Origin: Calvatia gigantea
Taxonomy: Eukaryota; Basidiomycota; Agaricomycetes; Agaricales; Lycoperdaceae
NCBI GenBank assembly: GCA_025093985.1
Contig: JACAAK010000001.1
Location: 2,604,001 to 2,668,000, forward strand
DNA: 64,000 bases
Direction of reading: 5' to 3'
Below are positions 22,834 to 35,127 of this stretch, piece by piece. A model generated the notes under the pieces. The model ran no database searches. It saw nothing but the letters and a program-made list of their open reading frames with translations, and was not told where the DNA came from. How positions within the stretch are numbered: position 1 is the first letter of the stretch; each line of letters opens with the position of its first letter. A program made the translations under genes and the position numbers.

Positions 22834-24677
22834 CAATTTAGATTTCACACTCCTCCCAGAATCACCACCTCGCTCCCTTTCAAGCTTCTCGCGCCGACTC
22901 CACACGGTACTGCCATCTGCTCGTCATCAACGAAGTTATCAACATCACCACATCATCTCAGGCTCGGCGGACCCAGAATCCCTTATGTCTAAAACTATCC
23001 ACACTTGACGCTTCCACGGACCGGGGAGCAGTGCTGCACCATATTTAGGTTCTCGCAACCACCATACCACATGCAGAGGTTGAGGCTCGGTTGAGATTTT
23101 CATTAAAATCTACTTCAAAAACGCCCTTGTTCCTCGTGCATCAATTACTTGAAGCACCTCAGCACTACTGGAATATTACAGCATTGTATTACCGGCCATG
23201 TTTTCACCTTGCATTCCCTCGTACCTTCCACATCACCCTACAATCGACAGGCCTAAAATGGATGTCCTTCCTTTGGAAACCAAAAGTCAACGCTTTAGCG
23301 TTGGCTCGGGAACTACGGCTAGAATTGGATAGCCTTTCATCAGCAAAATATTAGCTATGCTCTCGCGATTCGGGAACAGGGTTTAAGTCAATTGTGTTCC
23401 CTTCACAAAATCACGTCGTCAGCTCTGGTAGCAGAACCTGGCCCAATCAAATTACACGGCGGAATTTGCTCAAATTTGTCTTGTCATTAGAGGCTATCCA
23501 TGGCTCATCCAGTATTCTGCTCTAGAACACAAACGAGTGATCCGACGATAGGAATCCGTGTTATAACCCGGGTTTTGCAGGTGGCGTTGAGCGCTGACAT
23601 ACCGCTCCCCAAACCTTCAGTATGCCTGGTGTCTGGTACGAAGGGTCGCGAGGCAATAGCATGTTTTCTGCATTCTAAGTTCCGTAAATTCGATGTGTCC
23701 AGCCAGGTTCACCAGTAAACGTGTTCGACTAGGGCGTCATATGGGACCAAGGGACGTAATATCTCCCATCTCTCCTGAAGCCCCACTATCCCAAATATAC
23801 GAGATGCCTATGATGCATCCCGGAAGGGGGAGAGGGGCCCCGTGAGCTTTAGGAAAGCGTGCTTCTACTCGTTGCAAGCTTCCAACGGGGACGGGGTTGG
23901 GTAGATTCCCGAGTCAACATCCCTTTCGAGCGGCCGGGGTGTAGGCTGGAGCCCAGGATCAGCCACCTGGCCTTCATCACACCTAGATTTGTGTCTCTTG
24001 GAACCCGGACAAGGTTTCGATATCGGATTGCCATCGGTCTGTGATTCCTGTCTGAAGACACTCTATTGCCCTGTGGAGACACCAGAAACAACTCTTAGAC
24101 CTCGAGGTGATGCTGAGAGGAGATCTCATTGGGCTCTCTCGAAGACTTTCTTGTATGGACAATCCCAAGTTGTCAGGTAGATAAAACACCCGCACCAGAC
24201 AAATCTAGGTCAGGGGCAGTCACAACACACGTCACAAGCTTTTGGCGGCTGTGATGTCCCGAAATACAACCGTGAGGGTACGCAACACTGGGAATACCCC
24301 CAGAAGTCACTTCTCAGTCAACAAGAGTGTGTTGATTGTCTGTACTACGACCAGTAGGGGGTAATGGCCGCCATACCTTGCAAACTGCCCAGAGCGGGTA
24401 TACAACAAGACGCCAGCGGCACTCTAAATCGACCTATGTTTACATTCGGAATCGCGACGGAATGTATGCGAAGCGCCTAGGAGCACTCGCGATACGGCAA
24501 GATAAGCTTATGGTCCTTTCAAATGAAGGAAGGCTGGAGCGGCAGATCCTTGTCATACAGCGCCGTTAACACAGGAACAGGGAAACAGAGCGGAAAAATA
24601 AGAATCAAGTTATTGCCATTAAGATATCGTAGCGTCCAGGCCGTTAAAATCTATAACAAACTCAGACTTTAAACCAT
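22834..24677. other. Gene-poor stretch between the IMPACT gene and RER1
   Basis: About 1.85 kb with several unrelated ORFs of 60-87 codons. The longest (23091-23354, plus strand) shows no domain or splice partners. I see no terminal repeats or RNA gene. The left end must carry the 3' UTR of the IMPACT gene and the right end that of RER1, since the two genes converge on this gap. Confidence 0.5.
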
Positions 24678-25539
24678 TTATTTTGCGCCGCCGTAACGAG
24701 TCTTGCGCCCAACGTCAAAGGGAACATATTTGTACTTGATCATATGCCTTGGAAAAGCTTGAGTCCATATATATGGGGCTCGGGATGATATGACTTACTG
24801 TATCTGTCGTCGCATGGTTAAAGTGAAGAGAACAAAGAAGTAGACGACAAGGATAGGCCAGTAGACAGGGACGTCGAAAACTTCGGAGGTCGTGCAGACA
24901 AGGGCAATAACAGTTGCTCGGGTGGAAGAAAGCCTTATGCGACCTTATAAGTATCAATATCCGAGAGACATTAGACTTTCACATACCAGAATTGCCACTC
25001 AGGAAGACGCCGTACGAAGGGGCGGAACTCATCGTCTCTCTGTGAGGGCAGAGGACTCGGTTCATGTTCACCACCGCCTTCAAGTTCATCCGCCAAAAGA
25101 TCCTCTTGCAGTGAAGGATCAAACTTGGGTTGGAGGAAGGCCAGGAGCAGATTCAGGAGATAAATGGCATGGGCGTCTGAAATATCGTGAGATGCGGGTG
25201 GAACAAGCGCTTAGAAGAAACATACAACAAACTGAATGTCATGCAAACGCGAAGCAGTCAGTGAAATGTCCCCAGACTGGCAACTCGGCTTACCAATATA
25301 CCACTATCGAAAGGCATGAGGATGGTCGAGAGACAGGGATTGAAAAAACCACTCACTCCTTGGGCAAGAACAATTCTAAGCATAAATACCGCCAGAAGGC
25401 CCACAGTCGCAAGCCAGCGCTGAAGAATGTGCGGTGTCCATCGGTCCAAAACTTGCTGGTACTGCCGTTTGATTTTTGAGTATTGTGCAGAGATATTTTG
25501 CACAGGAGTGGATTCCAAGCCAGTACCAGTATCTGACAT
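24678..25539 (-). CDS. RER1: RER1, Golgi-to-ER retrieval receptor
   Basis: Rer1 is a four-span protein of the early Golgi that returns ER membrane proteins in COPI vesicles. Exon 1 starts [12 protein letters not shown] at 25539 and contains [20 protein letters not shown]. The next coding block includes [20 protein letters not shown], then an acidic insert, then [17 protein letters not shown], the most conserved Rer1 block. The following exon gives [20 protein letters not shown] and LTMRRQIQ. After a further intron the last exon reads [15 protein letters not shown] and ends GGAK at 24678. All joins use GT/AG. The acidic insert after PSLQ is common in fungal Rer1. A second ATG at 25542 would add one residue. 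It is divergent from the kinase gene at 25761. Confidence 0.95.
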
Positions 25540-25760
25540 CATTATTTCGTGAAGGTAGAAGAGGTACGGAAAATTTTGGACGAAGATGACACGACGGACT
25601 CTGTTGATGGATGTGTTCGTCTCTCGTTGGCCACCTAACATTTTCCCCCCCCCGACATCACGTGCCTCTACCCTCTCCGGCCAGGAATACTTTCATTTCG
25701 GGCCGATGGTTACCATTGACACAAATGCTCCGACAACAGGACAACTGACACTCGTCCACC
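25540..25760. promoter_or_regulatory. Bidirectional promoter between RER1 and the P-loop kinase
   Basis: A 221-bp divergent gap with start codons at both edges, so both promoters must fit or be shared. It contains a C-run (25649-25658) followed by a CACGTG E-box at about 25661. No clear TATA was seen. Function is inferred from geometry. Confidence 0.4.
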
Positions 25761-26803
25761 ATGGTGGTACTCAGTAAGCTCGAGGTCGTCGCCACCCACA
25801 TCTTGAAGCAGATCTCCAGCAACAAGAAACCACTGTTCGTCGCCGTACAGGGACCCCAGGGCTCCGGGAAAACTTATCTCTCAGCTCAGCTTAAGAACTA
25901 TTTGACTTCCGACCCTCACCATCTCAGGGCAGCAGTCCTATCTATAGATGATTTATATCTTCCGCATACCAAGCTCGTAGAGCTCGCCAATTCACAGCCC
26001 CCCAATCCGTTGTGGCAAGGTCGCGGCCAACCTGGTACTCATGACATTGATCTAGGAATTAGCATTTTGAGGGCACTTAAAGAAGGCACTTCTAGCGTAG
26101 AGTTGCCGCAATTCGATAAGAGTCTCTATGACGGACAGGGAGACCGTCTACCAATGAACGGATCAGGGGTTGTGGTCGAACAGCCCCCGCCGGTCGATGT
26201 AGTTATTTTAGAGGGTTGGTGTGTGGGCTTCCATCCTATCACGCAGTGGGAGTTGGATAGGCGTTGGGACGGAATCTGGACGGAGGAACGGGAACGGCTT
26301 GGACTGCCTGATGATACACTCTGTAGTAAAGCGGATATCGAAAGGATAAACGAAGCACTTGTCAAATATGTGCAGCTCTGGGACCTCTTTGATACCTTCA
26401 TTCAGGTAAGCGCCACAGCACTTCAACTGCAGGACATTATTCAGGTATAGGTTTGTTTGATGAAGATCAAACCATCTTCCTTCGATTCCGAGGACTCCTC
26501 ATCTTCACGATTTCGGATTGTTCATCAATGGCGGCTTGAACAAGAACTTTACATGAAGGCAAATAATGGCGGAAGAGGAATGACCAACGAGGCCATCAAA
26601 GGGTAAGCTTACGTCCCATACCATCAGGGTTGTATTGATCCTGCAGTAACGTTAGTTTCGTTGACCGCTACATTCCCGGTTACGTCTTTTTTGGGGACAT
26701 TCCGCCTGCATTCCCTTTGGCTGATCCACCAAGATGGGTTGGAAGGAGCCTTGCATTGGTTATTGATGACCAGATGGCACTTCTGAGAGCTGTTGAATTT
26801 TGA
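25761..26803 (+). CDS. Tda10-like P-loop kinase (glycerate kinase type)
   Basis: Starts MVVLSKLEVVATHILKQI at 25761. Walker A is GPQGSGKTYLSAQL (about residues 30-43). SIDDLYLPH follows, then LEGWCVGFHP, a block typical of eukaryotic D-glycerate-3-kinase-like and uridine/pantothenate-kinase-fold ATPases such as yeast Tda10. Intron 1 (26406-26465) joins DTFIQ to IKPSSFDSED. Exon 2 contains VHQWRLEQELYMKANN. Intron 2 splits a Gly codon and leads to FVDRYIPGYVFFGDIP. The stop is at 26801-26803. The length (about 295) fits the family. D-glycerate is the substrate of plant relatives, but the substrate of the fungal enzymes is unsettled, so I give the fold and not the substrate as secure. Confidence 0.88.
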
Positions 26804-29800
26804 TGAAGGCCGACATGGAAACTCCTTGATAAAGCCGCGAGACGCCTTATCTACTTCTCGTCCAATTCAGACTAGGTGACTACCGCTTCCATCTATCAGT
26901 TGCCCAAGAGCCCTCCTATTGTATACGACAAGGAGTATCAATTCCCGAGTCGCGAGCTATTATTTGTGTAGGTGTTCCGATCATCCTTTCGCGTGCATGT
27001 TCGTGCCCTGGATGCCGCAAACAGCATCTAGTCTTCTCATCAATCGAACCAAACTGGACGTATCTTCTATTCGACGTCCCAAAGGTGGAATGAAGGGTCG
27101 AGGAATCATTTCATGATGTAACCCTCATGATATTCCATTCACATGGCGATCCCTTGGGGACTTTAAACTATGGCTATACCATTGGTTGATTGACAAGACA
27201 CAGTGACGAAGTATGATCAGGAGAAGGTGATACAATTGGGTTTAAACTGGCTATACGGACGATCTGGGGAAATCAGGAATCCGCAGTCGGGCACACGCCG
27301 ACGAAGACACGAGAATCCTGAGGGCCGTCTGAGACCGAAGACCTCACCCCTTCTTGCTTTCACTACTGAGTGAAAGGCTTGGCTGCTGCACAAACCAGGG
27401 TAGTGAGGGGTGATGGTCTGCTCTTGGTCTGTTACGCAGGACGTGCTCAGTAAACAAAAAGGCAGGACTCGAAAACCCTCAACCGGCGGGATATGACCGT
27501 GAAACACAGGCACGACAAATACGCGCGTACGCATATCTGACTTAACATATGGAGTCAAAGAAAATGGCATTCATAGATAGAAATGGGGAATCTTCTCGAT
27601 GCACATGTTGCATTGACGACCTCCGTTTGTAGGTACCCTCAATTCCAAAAGCACCGTGGACATCTTTGCCGGACTGCGGAACGCTGTGTGTTGACACTCA
27701 AGAACCATTCTTCGTCGCGTGATTTGTTAGAATCATCCACGGATTACCGGAAAAAGATACTCAAGTCGCCCAGGATGGGCGTACATTGCCGGCCTACTGA
27801 ATCTCTCGGTAACTGCGCTCCTCCTGAGCCGGTAGGAAGGGTGCAATTTTTGACGTATTTCTTCTGTGTTTTTTGAGCAACACACTGCCCCGTCACTCTC
27901 GGCGTACGTACACTCCGACCCGAGTCCCATTTCGTGGACGCGTGTCGGTGCTGGCTCGGGAACTTGGACGTCGGACCCTCCAGCTGTGGTGCGCAAACCA
28001 ATTCCGAAAGTATGTAAAGTCAAAATTTTCGGTGACTCAGTGGATTGCGTTAACCAGCCATGCGGAATGGTGGAGGCCAATTTGCTGCAAAGGCTGTGCT
28101 AAATTTATATGGCGCCTATCATGTGATTAATTTAAGTTAGCCGCTCAGTTTCTAGTTTTGCCATGCGGCCACGTTGGGCAGAGTGTTGGCGAAGTTCGAA
28201 CGATACGATACAGGTTTATTGTGGTGTCGTATCATCACGCTTTATTCGCGACCGAATAGAGGTGACGGTACGTCCCCAGCATGCTCTGAAGTAACATTGA
28301 ACATTTAAACAAGGGCAAGCAGGCCTACACAACCCATTGTTCTTAAAATTAGCACGGAGACCCGGAACCAACATGAGCCCCGAACAGGCCACAGCAGCTC
28401 CGAACAAGGAATATGTTCTGTCCGATAAACTAATGACTGGAGTAAGCGACTTATGTCTGAGTCATACGGGGTGCAAAAACTTGAAGGTGCGACGAGCACG
28501 GAATTCTGACTTATCACGCCGTTGGGCAGGTTGACACCCAACTGGGGTTACTGTTGGAATTATAAAGAATCTGGGAGCGGCTTTAAAATCGCGGTAAGCC
28601 ACTTAAAAACTAGGAGTGTGACTCTGAGCTTGTTGACCGTAAAAAATGCTCCCAATTTAAATTTTAAGACCGAGATGAGAAGCGAATGGCGCAAAGAGCT
28701 GGTTTATCTTCTGCCAGCGTTGGCCTCATTTTGTCTGGAACAGGCGCAAAAGGCTGTTTCACCCAGATTTAACAACATTTGTCGGGGCTCTCGAGGGATG
28801 GTGCCGAACACCAGAGGAATCCCAGAACTGCTATGGCGCTCACCCTCGGCCGAGGATTCGACGCCTAAGCTCATCTCGTACACATGTGTAAATCCTTACC
28901 ATTCAACGACAGTGATTTCCTGTTTTCTAATGAGGGGAGAAGCATATTCGGTGTGCTGATATTTTATGATATGGGCGGAATTAAGTGACGTCCTGGTGAG
29001 CATTACTAAAATATTTGAGTAGAAAGCTACAATGGTATCGCCATGCTTTTCAGAGTTCTTGCGCATGTCAGCGTCGCCACATTTTCCACCACATTCACCA
29101 GTCGGTGAGGTGATCACTAAAACTGAAAATGATGAACACGTTTTCTTGAAATTTATTAGTCTCTAACGACAGTGAAGCACAACGCCCGTATTTCGACGTG
29201 GGGGAGTAAGAGCTGTAAATGCGAGCGCCAAAAAATGTTCTGATGGGGTCAACGTCGTGCGCCGAAAACTCCTGAGCGCGATGTCATACAAAGGATTGAC
29301 ACTTGGAGAAATGGTTTGAGAATTGATTATCAGGATCCGTGAAAGACGTCGTTTACCATGGTAGATGCCGAGTAGATGCCCATGTATTATTGTCAGATGC
29401 GGTGATTATATTGAGTGAAGCGATTCTAATCATTCTCGGCGTAACTGGGGGTCATAGCACTCACACGAAACAGGATGCCTTAAACCCGTGTCTGTCTTCA
29501 GGTAAGAGGTTCCAATTTTGGTACTCAGGGCGCATCAAATACAGTACCCTGCATCAGGGTTCGATGTTCAACATCTTGCCATATATAAAAATGCTCATAC
29601 TTATGATCAGGATGTGGACGAAGCGCCATCTACCTGAAGAGTCAAGACGTCGCTAACCATATGGGCACTCCACAGGACAGGAAAAACCTGTTATGGGCAG
29701 CGGGATTGACGAGGCTGATAAGGGCGTCTAAATAATATGGGCTCCTACGTGGATACAAGGCCTGTGGAACGGAGGGATGTAATGCGTTTTGTAAACAGCA

Positions 29801-30191
29801 TATGTGGTGTGATTTGGTCCCAATAGGGTGCTCAAATCCAAACTCTCAGGTGCCATTGTGACAATGGTGTGTATGGAATTGTTTGGTGTCCCCAATGGAC
29901 AAACAGGATAAGTACATAATGAGGAGACGAACAAACCCCAGCAACCAGAACTCCTTTGCTGCATACCACACTGCGTCTACCTGCACGACGATATTTCATC
30001 TCACCTGCTTGAGTGTTAGGTTAAAGGTGTGGCGGTTATAATGACCTGATCTTCCATTATGCTGAACAAAAAATTTTTTGCTCCGGTTCCTACTATATAA
30101 TAGGACACACTTCAACTTCCGACCGAAACCCATCGAATTTCCGTTTTCGGTACTTCTTTTTCTGTACTCTACGATTCGTGTGTCAAGTCCC
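26804..30191. other. Large gene-poor interval
   Basis: About 3.4 kb after the kinase gene. ORFs reach 117 codons (27217-27570, minus) and 145 codons (28522-28959, plus), but neither shows a domain, signal peptide or compatible splice chain. The overlapping ORFs at 27733-28130 on both strands look like chance. The right end carries a TATATAA 92 nt before the cyclin start. I see no terminal repeats. Confidence 0.5.
30094..30100 (+). promoter_or_regulatory. TATA-like box upstream of the cyclin gene
   Basis: TATATAA lies 92-98 nt before the cyclin ATG at 30192, the same spacing as the PAL box. Inferred from position. Confidence 0.5.
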
Positions 30192-31270
30192 ATGTCCTCC
30201 ATGTCTTCCATCGCTCCCCCCTCCCACCCAGAGATGTCCAGACGGCGGGCCTCGTCGATATCTGTACCTGCACCGACTGGAGCTCCCAGGGCAAGACCAC
30301 ATAATAACCTACATACCCCAGTCGTGCGTTTGCTGGTGTCTTTTATTGCAAACTTTCCTCTAACTCTCTCCAGACCCCCCATAATCCCCAAACTAGAGAT
30401 CCCTTCTACGGCCATGAGAAGGTTGCACGTATTAGCGCTCGATTTATCACTCACCTCTTCGCTTGCCCCGAGAACCCCCCCACATCTGGTGTGACTGCTA
30501 TCCATGGTAAACTACCGTACTTTATTGCGTACGCCTTGCATCGGACAAAGCTCCATATTGCGGTTACTTTTGCCGCTCTAGTTCTTCTCCAGCGCCTCAA
30601 GGCGCGTTTTCCCACTGCACGGGGGTCTTCTGGTCACCGCCTCTTCATCTCCGCCTTCATGATTGCTTCAAAGGTAATTTGTGATGATACATACTCAAAC
30701 AAATCCTGGGCAATCGTGGCGCAGGGAATGTTCAGCTTACGGGAGGTCAACCAGATGGAGCGGGAAATGTGCGGGTATCTCGACTGGGAGATTAACGTAG
30801 ACAATGAGACGCTCGTGAATTTCGAGGCGGCGTTGAGGCGGGACTTCAACGCGGATAGTGATCACTTTCCGAACTATCCTAATGCGATGGTCTCGAGAAG
30901 AGCGGCTAGAGCCGCCGCTTCCACCTCAAATACCCCGATGCCAGAGCCCTCCTCGTCAACGTCTCCTGTTCCCGGGTTCTCTACTCAGCGCAACCCCACC
31001 CCCAAAACTCAAACTCCACATTCCCAACCCACATCGTCCTCGCCTTCGTCGTGGGATCCATCTGAAATGCCGGATACCCCTCCGTCGAGTTACTCTAACT
31101 CCTCGTCACCCGCTTCATCAGGATCTCCGCGTACACCCGTTAATGAGGAGACCTCGAATCCCCAAATCAAGGGTCTGGATCCCTCACCTCGGTTTCAGCT
31201 TGGGGAAGTTCCAGTTGTGCATCCGCTCAAGGGGCAGATGTTTGCTTCCGCACTTCCTTCATCATGGTGA
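30192..31270 (+). CDS. Pcl1/Pcl2-type (Pho85-partner) cyclin
   Basis: Two exons. Exon 1 (30192-30320) gives a Ser/Pro-rich start, MSSMSSIAPPSHPEMSRRR, ending NNLHTP. A 53-nt intron leads to exon 2 at 30374 with YGHEKVARISARFITHLFAC, FIAYALHRTKLH, VTFAALVLLQRLKARFP, then SGHRLFISAFMIASKVICDD and YSNKSWAIVAQGMFSLREVN, the core of the cyclin box in Pcl-type cyclins. EMCGYLDWEINVDNETL completes the fold. A 120-residue Ser/Thr/Pro-rich tail follows, many sites being S/T-P, as expected for a phosphorylated unstable cyclin. The stop is at 31268-31270. Such cyclins activate Pho85-like kinases in G1/S, morphogenesis or nutrient control; the precise partner is not shown. Confidence 0.92.
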
Positions 31271-32830
31271 CACTAACTTATGCGCATACGACCTCATGGA
31301 CATTAGGCATCTATACCCTCATTCTGTATTTAATATCATTCAGTGTTCAATACGTTTTGAAATTCTTGATTTTAGTGAGCATGGCCTTTCCCCGAGCCGT
31401 ATGTCACCAGACGACGACATCAAGGGAGCTTCTGCACTACTTGGTCAACCCGTCAATCTATGAACTAAACGAGAAATTGAAGTACGTGGGTTGAAATCAG
31501 CCATGTGTTGAAAAAGAATTACGGAATGTTCTGATTAGAAGCCACGTTTCCTTTCGCGTGGTAGGTTTTATTGGTCCCCACCCTATGAGCATTCTTGGAT
31601 GAATTCATTCCGTTCACATGTTGACGGAGCGGACCGAGTGTCCCACAAATTACGACAGCCCTATTGTTGCAATGAGGCTTTTTGCGGGGCTTTGACTGGG
31701 TCTGAATCGCACCATTTTGCCCTTCAAGACCCCAAGCCTCGGCTTCAGATCCGAGGTAAATCAGGTAAATTTCCTAGTGGGTTGACCAGTCCCACTGTCC
31801 CCGGACCCCACGGCTCCAACGCCTGGGAGCCTCCGGTGCACGACTCAGGTCCGGATCCCAAGAAACGGAGTCCCCTTTCCAAAAGGAGGCCGATTCGAAG
31901 GCAGGGACCAAAAAGTTATCAGAAAATTGTTATGCTGCACTGATTGACTGGCCCGTCGCTGTCGCTTTTGGAGGTAAAAATCCCTGACATGTCTCCTTAT
32001 CCCATCTTGCCGACTTCTCTGACTCGGGACCCGCGATGCAACAAGGTAGTTTCTCAACTCGGGCGTTGATATGATGGCTATCCTGGACTTGGCGATCCTG
32101 AAGGCGATGAGCTCTCCGTAGGAGCGTCCCGTCCAACGCGACCGCCCCCATTAAAGTGTTGCCGCAATGAATCAATCCGAGCCTTATCGATCACCTCCCT
32201 TCAGCGTCTTCAAACGATCCTCTACCATCGCATCGAAGTCCCAACAGTTTGATACGGCGATCACGTACATCATCATACCTCGACGTTTTTCGCCGGACGT
32301 CCGGTTCCCTTGGGAAGTAGAAGACCTGTTCAGGCGGCGCTGGGCCAACAGAAAGGAGATAATCATCGTTCCTCCCCAAAGGCTCACCGTCACATGCCGG
32401 AGACAGCCTCCTTTTTAGGCCCTTACTAGCATTGCACGCCTGCTGTTAGAATTGGTTTCTCACATCGAAGCGTAGACCCAACGTCCTCGCTGCTTCCTGA
32501 GACGTTGATGTAGACACGAGTCCTTCTCTGTTCCCGTACATGTTAACAATTGGGTTCTCTCTAAGACGTTAACTCCGCTTCGTGTTCCGCCCGAATCTTC
32601 CTATCCCGGAAACGTGCTTATCAGAAGCCTGCTCTCTAGCTAGTTTTGACAGCAGACACATGTTGTGCGCGTGTCTGCTCACTGTTAGGGCCGCTCGCCG
32701 TGTCATCGACGCCTTTTGGTAGGACAGAGAATGACGGGGAACTCGGCCAACAGTGTGTGCAACCTTGTCCTGGGTGTGTCAAATTCTCAAATCACAGTTC
32801 CCTGATGCATGATGGAGGGCGACTGATCTT

Positions 32831-32854
32831 GATGCATGATGCATGATGCATAAT
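32831..32854 (+). repeat. Short tandem repeat, 7-bp unit GATGCAT
   Basis: Three consecutive GATGCAT-type units are followed by a degenerate one; an isolated unit lies some 25 bp upstream. GATGCAT contains the palindrome ATGCAT. The array is too short to call functional. Confidence 0.7.
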
Positions 32855-33534
32855 GACCGACGACCTAGATGATGTATTGATGGCTATTCACGCGGCGGCA
32901 GTGTCATTTAATATTCAATCTTGGGTATCTAACAACATCGTCTGAGGAACGTGCAACACTGCAATACTCGAAGAGAAGAGGCACTTGTTAGAGATCAACA
33001 GGACGACGTACCATAGCCATCTATCAATTTATTTGAACCAACAACTTTCGTGAGGCTGTTCGCGCTTCTCGAGTCTAAGGTCCCTTTCCCCCCAATACCA
33101 GAACAGCAGTGCAGGCCAGGATTGATCGATCATGATCGTCCACCACGTTACTTGCCGGCGGCCGTGATATTTACATAGTGGTGAGTTTTCTAAGCAACAT
33201 GTTGTGTGAAGGCGTCTGGTGGGCGTTAATTGGGCGCTCACCTAAAGTTGTCCGAGTACACACATACCCACTTACGCACACCAGATGCTTCCGTGTCGAT
33301 GCCGAGTGCCTAGATTACCTTAGGGCGGTAAGATGGGCGACTATTGAAGGTGAGGCCTGGGGGCATTAACTTTCAAAAGCCCGAACATCCACTGCTAAAC
33401 AACCCCGCTAGGGTTTCTAAGTAATATGTGGTTATGAGCATTTTTCATATGTCTTATGCTTCATTAGTAGAGGATGAAGAATGCAGTGCTTGGCACCAAA
33501 CTAACACACAATTACTTGTCCGCAATAACAACAT

Positions 33535-34137
33535 TTGGGATACTTGCCGTACTTCATATCTCCAACCTTGTTTTTATGTTTAGGACTCGCAGAAGCCATG
33601 CTTCCGTACCCTGGCCTTGTACTGACTGACTCGGGAACTAGTGCATATCAATATCTATACGTGATAATAGGACAAGCAACAGCGCTTTCTGTTTATGATC
33701 AGTTCCCTAGGGTACTGTACCCTTGTTTGGTAACTTTTAACCTCCGAAAAGCCCAGTTGTCCCCCCAGGACTCAGCATGTGACGGGAAGGACAGCAAACT
33801 TAGGTGTGCGTTGAATTGCACTCGGAAACCCGTTCTCACACGTATCATTTATTGGCAAGCGCGGGTTCCAAATGCATTTGGTAGGAAAGGCTGTGTTTGC
33901 GACACGAGGATCATATCATCCGTAAATAGTGAGCTCAGCTTCAAGAACCACACATCTATATATCATATGGAATCGGAATTGCGGCTTGGATATGATCTGA
34001 TTTATGTAGCAGGTTTCATTCAAACAAGACGACAGGTACAACCTCGGTTACCAGACAGCTCAATTCAACCACGGAGAACCGTATATTGGTCAATTTGTGG
34101 TGGTGGGATCTTGAGATTTCGGTTAATCAGAGAGTAA
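33535..34137 (+). CDS. Unrecognised 200-codon ORF in a gene-poor region
   Basis: The longest open frame in this interval, starting MGYLPYFISPTLFLCLGLAE, which could act as a signal peptide or membrane anchor. The rest has six or more cysteines (including CDGKDSKLRCALNC and RKGCVCDT), which would suit a secreted protein. No family is recognised, no intron is needed, and no promoter motif is evident. It may be a chance ORF, a decayed transposon part or a lineage-specific secreted protein. Confidence 0.22.
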   Translation: MGYLPYFISPTLFLCLGLAEAMLPYPGLVLTDSGTSAYQYLYVIIGQATALSVYDQFPRVLYPCLVTFNLRKAQLSPQDSACDGKDSKLRCALNCTRKPVLTRIIYWQARVPNAFGRKGCVCDTRIISSVNSELSFKNHTSIYHMESELRLGYDLIYVAGFIQTRRQVQPRLPDSSIQPRRTVYWSICGGGILRFRLIRE

Positions 34138-35127
34138 ATGATACCGAGTTGAGGCATCCTAGGCTTCTGTGCATTTGAGGAATTAGTGGCCGGTTCAATG
34201 TTCCGCTGACATCATTCTACAGCACTCAAAAATACGCTTAAATATCGCTTCGTTCATCGAGGGGTGGTGGGGACGAGTGGGGCCTGGAGAAAGTTTGATT
34301 GTGTTGCCTTGCCAGTTGGATATGGCTTTGGAACTCCCATGTGGAAACGACAAGAGAAGGCGGTGGTTTAGCGGAGAGATTGCTGTTAAGGCCTGCCCGA
34401 AGCGCGAAGTCTCATGATGTCAATCACAAGAATAGCAATTTGGTCATTGATGGGTATATGCATCTCTCCGAAAAATGTGTCCATTTGATGAGTTTGTTTT
34501 CTGGGATAAGCGGTGGAGAGGAGCCAAAAAGACTGTTCACCGAGCCATCCCAGTGAATGGAAATCATCTCAGAAGAGTACAGATACATTAATAAAATCGC
34601 TCCGTATGATACGGATTATAAGTCCCATTTGTTATGATATATGGCTACCCCTTCAGGCTTTAAATTTGTCAATTTCGCCCAGGAAGTTAGCTTTTGCGTG
34701 TGCTGGTCCAAAGTAAATAGGGCTGAAGTAGGCCACCAGCCCTCGAAACCTCTGGCTATATAGTTGCGGCCGAGGTGCGTTAACTACTGAGTCTATCGGT
34801 TTTACCAGAAGATGATTGAGCAGGGTCACAGGATTTCCGCGCTCTCGAATGTCGAATTGATTGTAGTCTCGTTTGGGGGTTGTCAGGGTTGAGGCAAGAA
34901 TAATTTATTCTAGGGGTAGCTGTGGCTGGAGCTGTATTCATATGGTTGGGTTAAAGGGAATTTGGGCTTGGGGCACTCGTCAGAGTCAATTCGCGAAAAA
35001 AGAATTTGTTGTAAGTTGTTTTGCTATAGCCTGGAGATGCTTAGTCATGAGGTTGGGCGGAGTTACAAGTCAATTCTTGAGTTGACTGCAGCCCAAGCGT
35101 CCAAAACACAACGCTCTTCACTAAAAC

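Larger units (their letters stand above)
31271..35127. other. Large gene-poor interval with scattered ORFs
   Basis: About 3.9 kb. The left 200 bp is the 3' flank of the cyclin. The only long ORF is 33535-34137 (listed separately). Others (31599-31943, 32167-32418) have no recognisable motif. A short tandem repeat lies near 32831. I found no LTR, TIR or RNA gene. Confidence 0.5.

Noticed and set aside
24336..24569. Short plus-strand ORF before the RER1 3' end
   Set aside because: Basic composition but no motif and no conserved structure; it lies in a gene-poor gap.
24892..25479. 195-codon plus-strand ORF
   Set aside because: Antisense of the RER1 exons and introns, which are strongly supported on the minus strand.
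28522..28959. 145-codon plus-strand ORF in the gene desert
   Set aside because: No domain, biased composition only, no promoter or splice partners; similar lengths arise by chance across several kb of non-coding DNA.
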